From Pampus argenteus (taxonomy: Eukaryota > Chordata > Actinopteri > Scombriformes > Stromateidae): a stretch of DNA of 64,000 bases. The stretch's first letter is position 1. Each line of letters begins with the position of its first letter. Shown piece by piece: positions 11,626-25,600 of this stretch. The stretch is from the NCBI GenBank assembly GCA_036937835.1, contig CM072876.1:8683501-8747500 (forward strand), given 5' to 3'. Under the pieces are notes generated by a model. It made no database searches. It worked only from the letters and a program-made list of their open reading frames with translations, and was not told the origin of the DNA. The position numbers were made by a program, and so were the translations under genes.

Positions 11626-14600
11626 ATTTGATGAACATGAGTGTGTAAAAATAGGGATAGTCCATATATAGCCATTATTCCTTCTAAATGTCACCCTGTA
11701 GTTTCCCAAATGTTTGATATATTGACTTTGTGTTACTATTAAAGTACGCTTTCATCAACACACGCCTTTGCCCTGCCTTATAAACACTGATAAAACACAA
11801 TAGCTTGGCTTAGGAAGAGTTCTCCAGTAACTCCTCCCAGACTCTTTCTTACATATTCCCATAAGACCTGAAGTCATATTTCATATCCGTTTATTGGGCT
11901 GAACGAGGAGATTGTCCAATTCATTTTCTTTTAAAGTTTACAATGGACTTTTAAGGCCACAGTTAATGCAGGGACCTTAGATTTTTCAGGGCACTAAAAG
12001 GAAATTATAAATGGGCTGAGTAATTGAAAAGAAAACACTGGAAGGGAAAGGATCTGTGTTTTAAGGGAAGGCATAATGACTGCTTGCGTTGTTTCCCTTT
12101 CACATCTTATTACGGTGTTAATGTACCTCCTCTGTTTCAGCCGGCAGTGGTGAAGAGCTGTATAGTATAGAAATAACAACTCAGTAGTCAGTCAATTTAA
12201 CCTTCATCCTACCAACATATTTAACATACAAGGACTACTGACTGGGATCCCTGGGAACTCAACCATCATCGAATAATGAAACTTATTCTCAAAAACAGAT
12301 TATTATTATTTTGAAAAATTACACTTAATTTGCTTATTGTGTAAAATGATAGGGAACCTTAGGAAGAGCACATGAGCGTAGATTGCATCTGTGTCTGTCT
12401 CCTTCAAAATGACTGACAGACTGCTCCTACACTCCCTGATAGGGTGTGATACTTTAAATTAGGACCCATGGCTAACATGAACTCAATAAATAGGTCCCCC
12501 AGGACCCTAATACATTGCTATTTTTAAAAAGTGCTAATTAAACCGGAAACTGATTGATTGATAAAGTCATGGAAAATTTAACGATTAAAAAAAGGCACCT
12601 TTGAGATATGACAAAACATATACCTCTCAGGTCTGAACATGTGTCTTTTTAAATGCTGGGTCTCATCGCATGTATGTCAAATTTTGTTTTTAAATGAGTG
12701 ATGAGGATTTTTTGAAACAGTCCTCAGATTACAGGTCAAAACAAGGCAGCAGATTTGTTGTTAACACTGAGTAGGACCATCGTCACTTGTTGGCTACAGT
12801 ACAATGGTTTGATAGTGTTATTAAAAGGTCCCTTGATAATGGGGTGTCAGAGGAAAGTATACTTCGGTATATGCCTGCAGATTATAAAACCAGATGATCT
12901 CTTGCCTCGTTCAAGATCAAGCCTCATATAAAGATTTTTTTATTAGCTTGTTAGAATAATTGTTTTCACAGGCTGAGTAGTATTAACCATGACAAGTAAA
13001 CTGTCTTGCATTAGTACATATTGGCGAAATGACCCTTTAAAATATATTACAAGGCAATGCGATACCCTCACATACAGTTACAGACAACACAGACAATTAT
13101 GAGCACCGTTTGGTTAACAACTATCACATTTCAGTTAGTTCAGTATGAACATCGGCCTGTCCAAATGAAAGACTCATATACTGAAACTCATAAGATAGTT
13201 TCAAAACAAAACGTTGCACCACAAGATAAAATCAAAAAAGAAATTTCACACACTGTTATCACCACAAGCTCATCTCCTGAACACGAGCGACTGACTCGTG
13301 TTTCGTGTATTCACACTCCCCTTCCAGTTGCTGCCCTGCTCTGCAGCTGGAAGACCAGGGGACAGAAGCATTGTTTCGCATGTTAACACAGTCTATCCCA
13401 CCGAGGTAAAAATAGTTCACAGCTCTATTCTCTCTCAGCAGAGCCAGCAATGGCTCTGCCAAAAACAATATTTGGACATGGCAGCAGATGTCCCCAAACA
13501 AGCCCAGTAGGACAGGCCTGTGAGGGGAACTTTTGGCATTGCCTGACTCCAGGGAGAGGGAAGAATAAGATGGAAACAATGTGGTTTATGAGGACACTTG
13601 AGGGGGAGCATGAGTGCCTGCTTGTATCTCAAGTCGAGACACTCAATGGGAGGTTGAGATTTATAGATGATGAAGAACGTCCCTCTTTAGATGAAGTGAG
13701 GATAGTGGGCATAGTTCATAGAGTTCGCTAACTCGGTCTGCTACCATCAGGGAAGTTTTTCTTTGATTTGAGGGCTGAAGATAGGTCTTTCCCCTCTTCT
13801 GGTACTACTGAGGCTAAAACAGAAACAGAAGATTACAGGAAATGAGCACTACTTTCAGGCATAGATAGTCTGATCAGTGCTTTTTTTTTGTCCTCTTTTG
13901 CTCAAAATAAACATTCTTTACAGATTTCATGGAACAACAACATGAAACCAAGTCGGACTCCCCAACCTCAGATCTGGCAGGTAACTCATTTTTATTACAT
14001 GTGGAAATATCATAACTTTCACACACCTTTGTCCTAAACGGACGAGCATGATTACGGATGAAACAAGAGAAAACCACCCCCCCCTGACAGCTGCCACATG
14101 ACATTGAATGACTCTTTCATTTAAGTTCATGCATGCAGCTTCAGCCACTGATGAGCTGCTGCATCTCACATACCTGAAACTGCAGTACTAATGCTGAGCA
14201 ATAAACACACCATCAATCTGACAAATATTTGCATTTATCAACTGAAACTTAGTCAAGTCATATATTCTCAGATTTTTTATTACTAAGTGCAGATTGCTGT
14301 CTCACTAGCTTTTATCTGTGTTTTACCAGGGTTTATTCTTAAGTGATGATTTAGGATGAAAGGTCTGAAATGAATCTTATCTCCCCGTCTAGCCTTAACA
14401 CAGCATACAAAAGCCCTGATTTATATTAAGAAACCAACTTCATTTAGTTTTTAATGTAAATACAAACTTTTTCTGCTCTACATGCACCTTCTGTAGATAT
14501 GAGAAAGTGATATCCAGATCCATCTTTTTTTATGACTTCATCCCCCCGTTTGTCACGTTTCTTCACACGAATTTTCAGGAGACACTTCAACAGCTCTAAG

Positions 14601-15770
14601 AGCTGCAATGCTGATTTTCCATCTCAATCAGCAAGCATCCGCAAGAGAAGAAACCTACACCACCTCCAGAGACCATCAGACAATGGCCCTCACATCAGTT
14701 TTCACTCCCCCTCCTCAACCAGACTAACACACTGTGACCTGGAGCTGGCACTCTGACATGGCAGCGGTTCAAATCGACGAGCTAAGAGACACGAGTGCTA
14801 CATGATCCTGTTTTATTCTGGCAAGCTTATAATGCCTCTGACACCACTGCCAAGACTGTATGTTTCTTTCATTAGAGCCATTAAAGACTCTGTAATCTAA
14901 AGTAATGTCTTTTATTTCCATGCACGGCGTTTTTGTTATTCAAAGAATAAACACCTTAGCCACACTTTTCAATTACTAATCTGCCACTACAACATGTCAC
15001 CAACTAATTATCCAATCAGTCTGTAATCAACAATGTAAGTATTTGATGTCACAGATGCAATAAAAATCACCTGAAAGCATTCCTGTTGAGCCAGTTTTCG
15101 TAATATAACCACGTGTGACATCAACACGGATAATAGGGTTGTTTTTTTTCTGACATTAAGAGATCTAACCAGCTGAACCAGAATGTGAGGTTTACAATTT
15201 GCACCAATATTAGACGACTGAACTGATGTTGTCACGTCACGTCATGTCTCGACAACTCTAAAAAAAACAAGATCTGTATAGGTAAGTTCACCTCATGGTA
15301 GTTTTAATTATTCAGCATAAAACTGAGAACAGGAGTCGAAACACAATGTCGTGTTTTTCGACATCTGTGTCCTGTGATACCATCAGGAAAAAAAGGGAGA
15401 AAGTCTAAGGGACGGAAAAGAGGAGACGATGCAGTGCTCATTTCCACCGTGCTGACTTATTATTCACACTCCTTCACATCTTCCCTTTCTGCCACAGGCT
15501 TTTCATCATGTTGTGGCACGTGAGCTACAGCTAACAGGTCCTCTATCTGAGGAAAAAGGCCTCGTCTGAGTGAAGGTGAGGAAGGAAACAGACAGAATAG
15601 CCATGTGTTGGGCTTCCTCTGATAAAGCTGGCTGAGGTGTGAAGCATTTAAGCAGAGAAAACAGACAACAGTAAAAAAAAATCTTAAAGGGAACATACCA
15701 TATTTTTTATTGTTATTTTCATATTGATGTGTGTTGAATATTAAACGTGGTCAAAGTTGAAAGATTAGAG
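11626..15770. other. Intergenic, no gene seen; one candidate regulatory block
   Basis: AT-rich sequence without a recognisable gene. Short frames at 13057-13731 overlap on both strands, share no domain and are probably chance. The block at about 13300-13600 is unusually even in base composition, with long stretches free of simple repeats and a GTAAAAATAG near-MEF2 box at about 13405. That is compatible with a conserved noncoding element. Confidence 0.5.
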
Positions 15771-15771
15771 C

Positions 15772-15817
15772 TGTATGTATGTATGTATGTATGTATGTAT
15801 GTATGTATGTATGTATG
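15772..15817. repeat. (GTAT)n microsatellite
   Basis: About 11 uninterrupted tetranucleotide units; likely polymorphic. Confidence 0.97.
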
Positions 15818-16960
15818 CTCTACGTAAGACAAACACTTACTTCCCCATCAAACTGACATCTGATTGTTTACCCAAGCAACAGCTGTAACCGTTGTTAGTT
15901 GCTAAGGTTGTTGCTACAGTTGTTTGCGACTTCAGAGGAGCAACTTCTGGAGTCTAACCAATCAGAAAAGAGTGGAGGCCTTAAAGAGACAGGAGCTAAG
16001 ACGGCCTGTTGCAGACAGAGGCTGATCTCAGGTTAAGGTAAAGGTTAAATTAGGCTAAGGTTAGACGCACACTCAACACTTTTGCAATTTATGCAGTCCC
16101 ATCACTTCCTATCTGTCAGTATCCAACTGCTGGCGTTAGCCTGGCCCATAGCAGACAGCATGGGGGGCATTGGAGGCCAATAGCTGTCCGATTGAATACA
16201 GTTCGACAGCGTGCCCACACCATTAGATTCTTAAAAACTCAGTCACTCACGTAAGATCGAGTTCTCATTAATCTGATAGGGTGGGCAAGCTGTCAATCCC
16301 TACATCATGCATATGCTGTCAGAATGTGGTTTTATGTAGCTAGCAGCTAAATAAATGTTGCAAACTATGGCTTAACATCTTTAAACTACTTAAAAAAAAA
16401 AAAAAGAAAACATGTTGAAGCATGTTTGGACCAGGGCGTGCCTCACAGCAGGATGGATGTGAGCCGTTTGTTGGCTCTAAAGGACACCAAATATGACTTA
16501 TTACATGTAGGCCTCTGACAGTCATAGATGCCGTATTTTCTTCTTTTCATTGTCAGAACATTTGATTTATTGATTGCTGTTGGGATGTAACTGTGTAGAC
16601 AATTTCAACAAATAAAAAAACAAATTACCTACTGTGGCTTTAATTGCAGGTCTGTCGTGGAAAACCCCCAGTGTCACATATGTTGTGTAAGATCCTGAAT
16701 TCATTCCTAATCAAAGTTGTATGTTTTTTGCAAGCTTTTTTGTTCTATGTGACTTTCGGGATGTAGGATTGCATGTTTCTGACAGCTGTTTCTGAATGGC
16801 AACACCATGGAATTAAAAGCATCTTCACTTGATTCAGGTTGCCAGTGAATGAGTATGTTAATAATAATAGTAGTCGAGAGATGTCTGAGCTTTAGACAGC
16901 CCAAATGCAGTCTTAAACACGGCACATTTTTTTTTTAATACTTTTTATACTGCCTGTAAA
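15818..16960. other. Intergenic, no gene seen
   Basis: Nothing recognisable beyond short GGTTAAG-type direct repeats near 16032-16065 and a poly(A) at about 16391-16405. Confidence 0.6.
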
Positions 16961-17096
16961 TCTGAAATTTTTTCCTGTAAATTTTTTTTTCTGTAAATAT
17001 GTACACTGTTTTTTCTTTCCCTCCTTCTGCTGCTGTAGCAAGTAAATTTCCCCGTTGTGGGATTAATAAAGTATCTTATCTTATCTTATCTTAGCT
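16960..17096 (+). mobile_element. 3' tail of a fish non-LTR retrotransposon or dependent SINE
   Basis: The stretch ends GTAAATTTCCCCGTTGTGGG, then ATTAATAAAGTATC, then a (TTATC)n tail at about 17072-17096. This is the typical 3' terminus of fish L2/RTE-like LINEs. The left boundary is uncertain. Strongly truncated, no ORF. Confidence 0.7.
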
Positions 17097-18264
17097 TCAT
17101 TCTGTTTCAATATAACTACAATATCTGTCCATGTGAGTCTGTTCTGTAAAATCCATAGACTGAGAAAATATCCTTGTTATGATCCCTGGCAGTCAGAGCG
17201 CTTTACTGTAAGTTACCAGACAAACTCAAAGTGGTCCAACCACTGGCCCTGATGGTGACAGTCCTACAGCACATCACGGGCTCTGGTTTGTTTCAGCGGA
17301 GACACAGTAGTTTGGCCCACCTCCAGAGGCAACAACATCTGGATTTCTGCTCTTAATGGCCTTGACTATGGTAAAAGCACTGAGTGTGATGGACTGTGTC
17401 TGCTTAAAAAACTAAATCTTAGTCAAGTGGACACTATCTATGATGACAGTGTAGTGTTACTGAGATTTTAGATAGGAACTGCAGTAGTCATTCATTTTGA
17501 AAAGCACGTTTTGGTAATGAATTTGCTTGTCCTGTTGAGTTTTATGATGTGAATATATCACTTATTCTGTAAACAACACTCATTTGAAACACTCTTGGTG
17601 AGTTTATACATACCAGATGGCTGTTTAGTGTTTAGTGCTTCTCTCAGAGGGTTGAAAGTCCACCATTTGAAACTCATGTCTCATTATTTACACTGCTGTT
17701 GTTTTAGTCTGGGATCATATTGTAGTCAACAGCCAAGTTGAGCACTAACCCATTATATTAGGCATTGTGGCAACCATGTCACACCAAATAGGCTAATGGA
17801 GAAATTGCCTTTATGGTAAAAGAAGTCAGCAGTTCATCACTGGACAGCAATTCATTTACATATTTCTGTGTGATGCAGTTTGATGTTTGAACAACATGGT
17901 TTAGTGCAAAGAACCTGCCCTGCATAACAACTACCAAGTGTCTTCAGCTCTGTATAATGAAACATGCATGTTCCATGCATGCTGGACGTGTTAATAGTTG
18001 CACTCAACAGTAGGCCAGTGTAGGGGCAGTATGGATAAGTGACAGGGTCAAGGGTCAGAGGGCACTTCAGCAGCAACAACAATGGAGGAAAAAAAGACAA
18101 GAAGTTAGTAGATCAAGTCTGCAATTATCTGCAACTGTTGTTTACATTATGCAAATTTGGAAGTTGTATTCATATCCTCTATATATATAGGACTCTATAG
18201 GAATCCTTCAGCAACATGCAAAGTGTATATGTGAAAAATTCTCTTCACAGTCACCGTAGGAGTT
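17097..18264. other. Intergenic, no gene seen
   Basis: No recognised gene, RNA or repeat family. It contains a run of TA steps at about 18181-18191 and a CATGCATGTTCCATGCATG direct repeat near 17963. Confidence 0.6.
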
Positions 18265-18500
18265 TAGTATGCTATGCTAACATTTGCTAATTAGCACTAA
18301 ACACAAAGTAAAGCTGAGGCTGAGAGGAGTGTCATTAGTAGTCATAAGTATTAGTATCATACATATTGAAATTTTGACCTGATGGATGGATCGATTAAAA
18401 GTTGAGGGATAACCAATATGATTACTTTACATAATTTCATGGCAATCCATCAAACAGTTGTTGAGATATTTCACTCTGGACAAAAGTGAGAGACAGCATA
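18265..18500 (-). repeat. Second copy of the GCTAAC-rich percomorph repeat, reverse orientation
   Basis: Read on the - strand this matches parts of the family seen at 11005-11625: CCACAAATATCTCAACA-type and TGGATTGCCATGAAATTA near 18440-18475, and TTAGTGCTAATTAGCAAATG near 18278-18300. It is truncated and diverged. Confidence 0.65.
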
Positions 18501-21500
18501 GTTCGACAAAGAGCTAAATATCGTGAATTAATTTTAAAATACAGATTAACCTACTCATATTAAGTGTTATTGAGCATTTCTTTGCCATGATCATTTATTC
18601 TTCATCAGTGTTGTTCTCATAGTCAGTGTCATTATCTATGAAATATTGCGTCTTTAATGCAGAGGATGTGCTGACATATGTCACAGTTACCGTGTGAATA
18701 GCTGTTTCCCACAGCTTGACAGACACATGGAAACCTCATGTCAGACAATGATTGCTGTTGATAATCTTGTGGTTTCATATATTAGAATTTAAAGTTGCGT
18801 AGAGTTGAAATAAAACCCATATGTATGCACATTCAGCTGTGAGCTGTTCTGGTCTTTTTTTCTGATACAGGATGATAACCACCTTGTTCACACAGTTTGT
18901 GAACACAGAGGACTGGTAACACACAATTTGGTGATAACACAGTGTAGTGTAACATAAAGGTCTATTGGTTTGGAGTGTGGAGCATTTTTAATAATGGATT
19001 TATATGAAAAAATACTTTTTCTACAATCACTCATGACAATGAACAACCATGACAGACGACAATGACAACTTAAAAGTACCCTGTGCTATTCATTTGTACA
19101 GAAAATGTTTGGGGGTGTATCCAGAAACCCTAACAAACATATTAAATAAATTTCTCATATATATCCACAAACATTTGCATAGCTAGTTTTTTGCAATATA
19201 TATATAAAAAATGCATTGTTTTGCATTGGCTATGTTTAGCAGTCTTCTTTAGCCTTGCCTTTTGCTAGCACAATGCTGCATTTCTTTGCATGCCAATGCC
19301 ACCAACTGTTGATCTGTGGCATAGCATAAAACCATCAGAATTAGTATTACGTATATATTTGGAAACTCCACAGGGTACCTTTAAGGTTATAGTTATGTTT
19401 GGGTGACTAACATGAAATGATGAAAAGCATCACACTTATTTTTCTCTTCACTACATGAATGTGACACTTATTACTTCACTGGCACAAAAGTTGTAGTAGT
19501 AAATATAAATTCTTGTTGCAAATGAGTTGCACATGAATGTGATTTATAGGACACAGACTTGCCTTGTAATATTATCAGCAACACTCATTAGTTGGCTCTA
19601 TTAGATCACAAGCCTTTATGAGTTCCCCGGTGTCATAAACAAAGTTATCAGAAACTGAACATCTTTCTCATAACATAACATAAGCCCTGTGTGACTTTTC
19701 TGACAGTGAACTAACATGGAGCTCCTGATTTGAAGGATTTAATTTCAAACTTAAATTACGCCAACTTCCCCCCACTGTGAGTAGGCCTTGTTAAAGAAAA
19801 AAAAAAAAATACCCAAAAAAACCTGCACTGACTGTTACGACACTGAGTGATGGGGAGCTTGTCCATTTTGGCAGAGGCTTAATTTCGTGTGGAGAACATT
19901 AAACTTCTGGTTGAGGCAAACAGCATTTGGCTCCATAGACACTTACAAAAGGCCAAAAGGGGAGCTGAGCAGAGCACACACAAACATGAGTAATGACATC
20001 CAGCTGCTGGCGTGCACACACTCACACACACACACACACACACAAACATACACACACAGAGTTAATGAAACAACACGATTCAGTAGCCTGTATATTCAAG
20101 AAACAACATTATCATGGCTTTGTGTGCAACATTTCTGATGACTTGTTGTAGCCTCTGTAGTATGGTGTGTGACGAAGAAACGATTATATACACACACACA
20201 CATCCTTTTTAACCTCTATTTCCACACTCACACACAGACTTGCTGCATCAAAAGGATATTTGCAAACGTAAATGCCACCGTCTGCCTCCTCTGGTTGAAA
20301 GCTGTGGGTATGAGGTTTTCGTGTAACGTTGTCTTTGGCTCATATGTGGTTGCTAATGATCATACTCACCTCTGCACTGAAAACAAACATAGATAACGCA
20401 TGATTCAATCGCTTTGGAGACTCGGGTTTCAGTTCTGTTTACACAAGAGTGGTTTAGAAAGAGGTAGGACACTCAAAAGTAATATATAAGAAAATATCAG
20501 CACTTATTTATCTTGCAGGGGTGTGATTATGTGTGTGTGTGTACTTGTTTGCATTAAACAGATGATTAACCAGTTTCTGAATAGAGCCTGGACACACTGG
20601 GAACTTTTCAAGCTCTTATCTAACACTTGGAGAAATGATGTCACTGTCTATAGACACTAATAGCACGACGTGGTCACATCCTATGGGTTTCAGTCCGTGT
20701 TACGAGCTTGCCATTTTCCTGAGTATAACGTAATGAAAGTGAGAACGCTCATTTCCTATATTTCAGTTTTCTTGCCTTTTTTTATTCCTACATTGTGGTG
20801 TCACTTTACTCTTATCTATTGAAACAAAAGAGTCCCATTATTTCATACCATTTCCTGCAGCCTGGAACAGTGGGCTGTAAAGTTAGGAGAAGCTGTCTAC
20901 GTTGTGCCTTGTGTAGATATAAAGTTGAACTGTAAGTTGCTTACAATAGACCTCTGGACCTCTGCGATGTGTTAAAGTGTTAAAGTTCCACAACAAAAGT
21001 GAAAAATATAGTAACGTGAAAACATGTTTTCAGGATATCGTTGTTAAATCTCTCTCAAACATAGCTAGGACATCACGGGACACATCATCTTCTTGGGTAT
21101 ATTTCAGCCATAAGTGTCAGTGACTCGGCTAAAGTTATCATTTATTATTATTTGACTTATTTAGCTTGGTCGTTTAGCTCTGATTGCTTAAAGAAAGACA
21201 TACTTATACAGTACATTACTTACATACTTTACAGTATATTCATATAAAACAACAGACATTAAGTATGTATGGGACCGGGTTTTGTTTAGATAACCTTAAT
21301 CTGTACAGTGTAAAATATGGGAATCAGGTGGCAGCAGCTGTCAAATTCTGCAAAGCTATTGCGCTAAAATATATAAACAACTTACAAAACTGTCACCAAA
21401 ACGTGCTAATGATTCACATTAAAAAAGCACTTAAACGTTGATGCCTGCAGTGGTTTAGAAAGAGGTAGTGGCAGGTTATAATTTCGGCGTCAGCGGAGGA

Positions 21501-22502
21501 AAACAAGGGGAAACACTTCAGGCTTTAGGGGCACCAGCTGTGTCTTCTTGGCCAGGACCAGGTCTCTCTCTTTTTTTTTACAAAGCTGCCTGTAAAACAT
21601 TGAGAGACAACTGTAACCTGAGATCAGCCATTGAGGGCACAAGGCTGAAGGGAACTGCAGAAAAACAAATCTTTTCAATGTTGCCAGTGTGTGTGTTAAA
21701 AAGAGAGGGATGGATTAGTGCAGGGTGGAGGAGGTGGAGCATCCCTCCCCCATCTTTGACAGATAGTTCCACGCATGTACAGAGAAACAAAGGCAGAGGT
21801 GATTTATGGAGAAAGAAGAGCCAAAAGAAGAGAAAGAAATATGCCATTTAGATAAAAAGACATAATAACACATAACAGAAACCTGAAACAAAATAACTGC
21901 TGTGATAATGGCGCCATCACTGTTTGGGCTCTTTGTTGTGGAAAAAGCTGATAATCACATTTCATTTTTAAGGTGTATGCAAATGAAATAAGTATACTTT
22001 TTTTTACTTTTTCTTGCAGAGATCAATACCACTTTTATGTTTGTGTGTGTTAACAATGAAGCATAGTGGAAACAAGGGGAAGCAGCTAACCTGGCCAAGT
22101 AAAAACATCCACCTACCAGCAACTCTAAACGACTTATTACACTTTTGTAGTTTTGGAAATATCTTTCATAATAGTGTTGATGGCAGTTACTCACAGCAAG
22201 TGCTGCGTCACCACTGGTTGCCAATCTCACGTGACTGTGTGAGACTCCAGGAAGTCACTGTTGCGTGTTTGTTGTTGTCTTAACTAGTGAGCTTTAGTAA
22301 GGAGCACAGGAGGGACCACAAAGAAAAGAAAATTGTAATTTGTATTCTCAATTTCACCCTCTTGTTAATCTTTCATCCAACATGTGGATATACTTCATAA
22401 CACCGCGTAGAATACGGGATGATGGATGGACTTTTTCGCTGTAAACACTTTCATGCTCCTGTAGATGTCATCCGGTTTATAAAAACCTCGGCTTGAGGGT
22501 TG
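18501..22502. other. Intergenic, no gene seen
   Basis: Contains CA-rich microsatellites at 20014-20058 and about 20188-20205, a TA stretch at about 19197-19206, and a poly(A) at 19797-19809. Frames at 21468-21851 (+) and 21578-21847 (-) overlap each other and carry low-complexity Lys/Arg or Phe-rich ends, so I do not call them genes. Confidence 0.6.
20014..20058. repeat. (CA)n microsatellite
   Basis: Imperfect CA repeat with the longest pure run at about 20022-20044. Confidence 0.9.
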
Positions 22503-22514
22503 TAAAACATGAAC

Positions 22515-22660
22515 GTTTCATCCGTCCATCCATCCGTTTTCTATCCTAACGCTTATCCTCTAGGGTCATGGGGGAGGCGGAGTACATCCTGGACAGGTCA
22601 CCAGTCAATCACAGTCCAGGCGTATAGAGACAGACAACCATTCACATGGCAGTGCATCAC
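22515..22660 (+). repeat. Teleost CCATCCATC...GACAGACAACCATTCACA repeat fragment
   Basis: Recognisable order of motifs: TCCATCCATCCGTTTTCTAT, CGCTTATCCTCTAGGGTCA, GGAGTACATCCTGGACAGGT, CACCAGTCAATC, and ATAGAGACAGACAACCATTC. This is one of the commonest interspersed repeats in fish genomes. I do not assign its class. No coding capacity. Confidence 0.75.
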
Positions 22661-25600
22661 ACACTTTAGTTTTTAAGTTTCAACAGCATATTTATGACAC
22701 AAACTTACCAAGACAGCATTGTGCATGTTGCCTAAAAGTTCATCTTTCTGTTTGTCTAGCAGCCTTATTTTTTTTTATTGTTGTATTTTGCTCGTTCTTT
22801 GTAAGGCAGCGCTTTAGCTTTTTTTAAAAGGTGCTTTAAAAATAAAGATTAACTTACATTGTGGTTCTATTTCTATTATGAGATTGCGGGGCGGTTTACA
22901 TCAGGCATTCAGTCATTTGAAAGTTTCAGTATCATCGGGTAGACATGGAGAGCACCAGCTGTAACCACATACTTGACCTCTATGACCCTCCGAGCCTTAT
23001 CACAACATGCAGAAAGGAGAGTGTGAAAAATGTATGCTAAAAAAAAAATAAAAAAAATAAAAATTAAAAAGTGGTGGCATGACTATATGACGCTATAACC
23101 ATCGCTATAACTATAAAAGTCAGTCATTTTTAAAAGAACATTGCTGGTGAAAGATTAAAACGATTTAAAATGTGTTGCACATGCATGAAACAACTAACAC
23201 CAAAACAAAGGGGGATATCCTGTTTTTCCAGAGCCCACTCTTCTCAGAATAGCACAGCATGGCAGGGAGGTTGTTATCGCTCTTATCACAGCCCGTATTA
23301 TAATGGTCTGCGGGGCAAGGAAACATCCCTGATTGTTTTCTCACGGGCTTCCTCTCAGACTAGGGGCCAAAGTGGCCGAGAGGGGCCCCCGTTTCAAGTG
23401 TTCCCCTCATGCACTACCCACCTCATTAAGACATCATATCTCTATTAGTCTTTAGCTAATGTTACATAGATCCCACCCCTTAATGCTATCTTAAATTGGA
23501 TGAGGGTATATTGTGGACTGGAACAGTGGCATGCGCACAACAATATCTGCTATGGTTACACAGCCTCTAAACTCCTGATGACCAGTGTATTTAAGTTGTG
23601 TCAGCAATGTTTCAGAAGCAATAAGTAAAAAGCAGAGTGGTACATGAACTAACATGTCTCTTGAGCACATACAGGGCATAGCTTAGTAAGAATCTCATGC
23701 ATTTATATGCACTGCACATTGCTTACACTCAGCAATGGTTTGTGTATCATAAACACACAAACGTGCACTCACACAAGACACATTCACACATCAGTTACAC
23801 CCATATCTGTATCACTCCCCTGAGTGTGCCACTTCTCATATCCACTCACTGATAGTTTGGTATGTGAAAGTATCACAGGCTCATAACAAGCAGCTTTACA
23901 CAGCAGCTGCTGCTCTGCTCATGTGCACGCTGCTGGCGCACCTTACTCCATAAGTAAACCCACGCTCCAGGTATTTGTGGCATGCGACCCAAGCCAGGGG
24001 CATTGTGCACTTGTGCAGGGGTCAAGGCAAACTTCGACAGAGGTCAAAAGGTCAGCAATTTGAACAACAAGGTCAAAACTTTCGGTTGCAGGGCAGGAGG
24101 TCTGGGATGGGATAGTGCAGCAGCTTCATTCCTTCCCATCAGTGGAGTTTCGTCACTATGTCTGTTGCCAAAGTGAGTGTGAGTTTGTTCTGGTCGTACA
24201 ATAGTGGTGTTTACTCCATTTGGCTCATACATATTTTTTGTTTGCGGTGTTATATTATCTGCCCTCTAGTCTAGTACACAATGCCAAAAATTGGATTGTT
24301 TCCACTAAGCGTATAGTCAGTGTCCTCTTACACTATGTGCATACATTTGTGGCCTAAACACACCACAAGCTGAAAAGTCCAAGTGTTCAACTATCACTTG
24401 AATTTCAAAAACTATGGCTGCAACACAACACAGAGAGAAAAATAAGACAATGACAATGACGTTTGATGATTTAATTATATTTATCCAAACACGCTGACAG
24501 TGAGTGAACACCTACACATGTAGACTCTGTTCTAATAGACAATAGACCTGCATCTCCTCTTAATAATGTAAACAACAGGCATTTTAATATTGACACCTTT
24601 AAATGCCAATAGAAAGAATCCACCCAGTTCCTTTATGCGTCAAGGTCATAATGTTGGAGCAGCCCCGAACTGAACTGCACCTGTGCACATCTCTCACTAT
24701 GCAGTTCATTCTGTGCAGTGCAACTGTCGGAGCCAACTGTTGAGGACAGACGGTCATGGGAAAAATTGGAGCGTGCTGCGCTGTGATGTTTTGTTAGTCT
24801 GTCTCAGCTGAGTAAAGAGATGATTTGCCAGCTGAGGGACAAAGATCTAAATTTACAATCCACTTGACCGGTCAAATGTGCCTTGGTTGTACGTGACAAA
24901 GATCAAGAATTATATTTTAATGTACAGAGAGTTGTTTTGTTTTTTTTTCATTGCAAGTGTTTTTGCATGTAAAAACTTTCAACAATAGAAGTAGTTTTTC
25001 ATTGGTTTGTTGAGGCCTCATAAAAATGTGCATGGGACATTTTTATGAGCATTTATCAAAGATGATATTATTCAAGACTAACAGTAAAGTATTTAAAATT
25101 ATGATATTCAGATGGTGCAACTTCTATTTCACGATAGCTGACAAGGTTTTAACGCCCTGTGTTTCAAACATCAACCACACTGTCTGAACTTGGATGTGTC
25201 ATATGATTTGAGGGAGTCCAGAGAGATTTTTAGGGCATTTAACCAATTTTTATATATTTTTTTGAAGTGGGTCTGTATTCCTGCTGGACTGCAGACAGCA
25301 GTTCATAGCCTACCTGCCCGCCCACAAGTGCTGCTGCTTGACACTGAGTTTCTTACTCTTACAAGAGATAACATCGTGCTGTTGCGTGCTTCCCTCTACA
25401 CACAACACACATTCTCCAGCCAGCTGACAGGCCATTCTTCAAAAGCTTGAAACAACATTGAAGCTGGAGGGCCAGATGTGACAGAGGGAATATGAAGCTT
25501 TATACTGTATGAAATGAGGATTTATAAATTGTCATTAATACATTTGAACATAATTGAATATGGAGTTTTAATTCGTGACCATTGAATTCATTTCAACATC

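Noticed and set aside
21468..21851. Overlapping 127-codon + and 89-codon - frames
   Set aside because: The two frames occupy the same bases on opposite strands, end in A- or T-rich low complexity and match no family I know.
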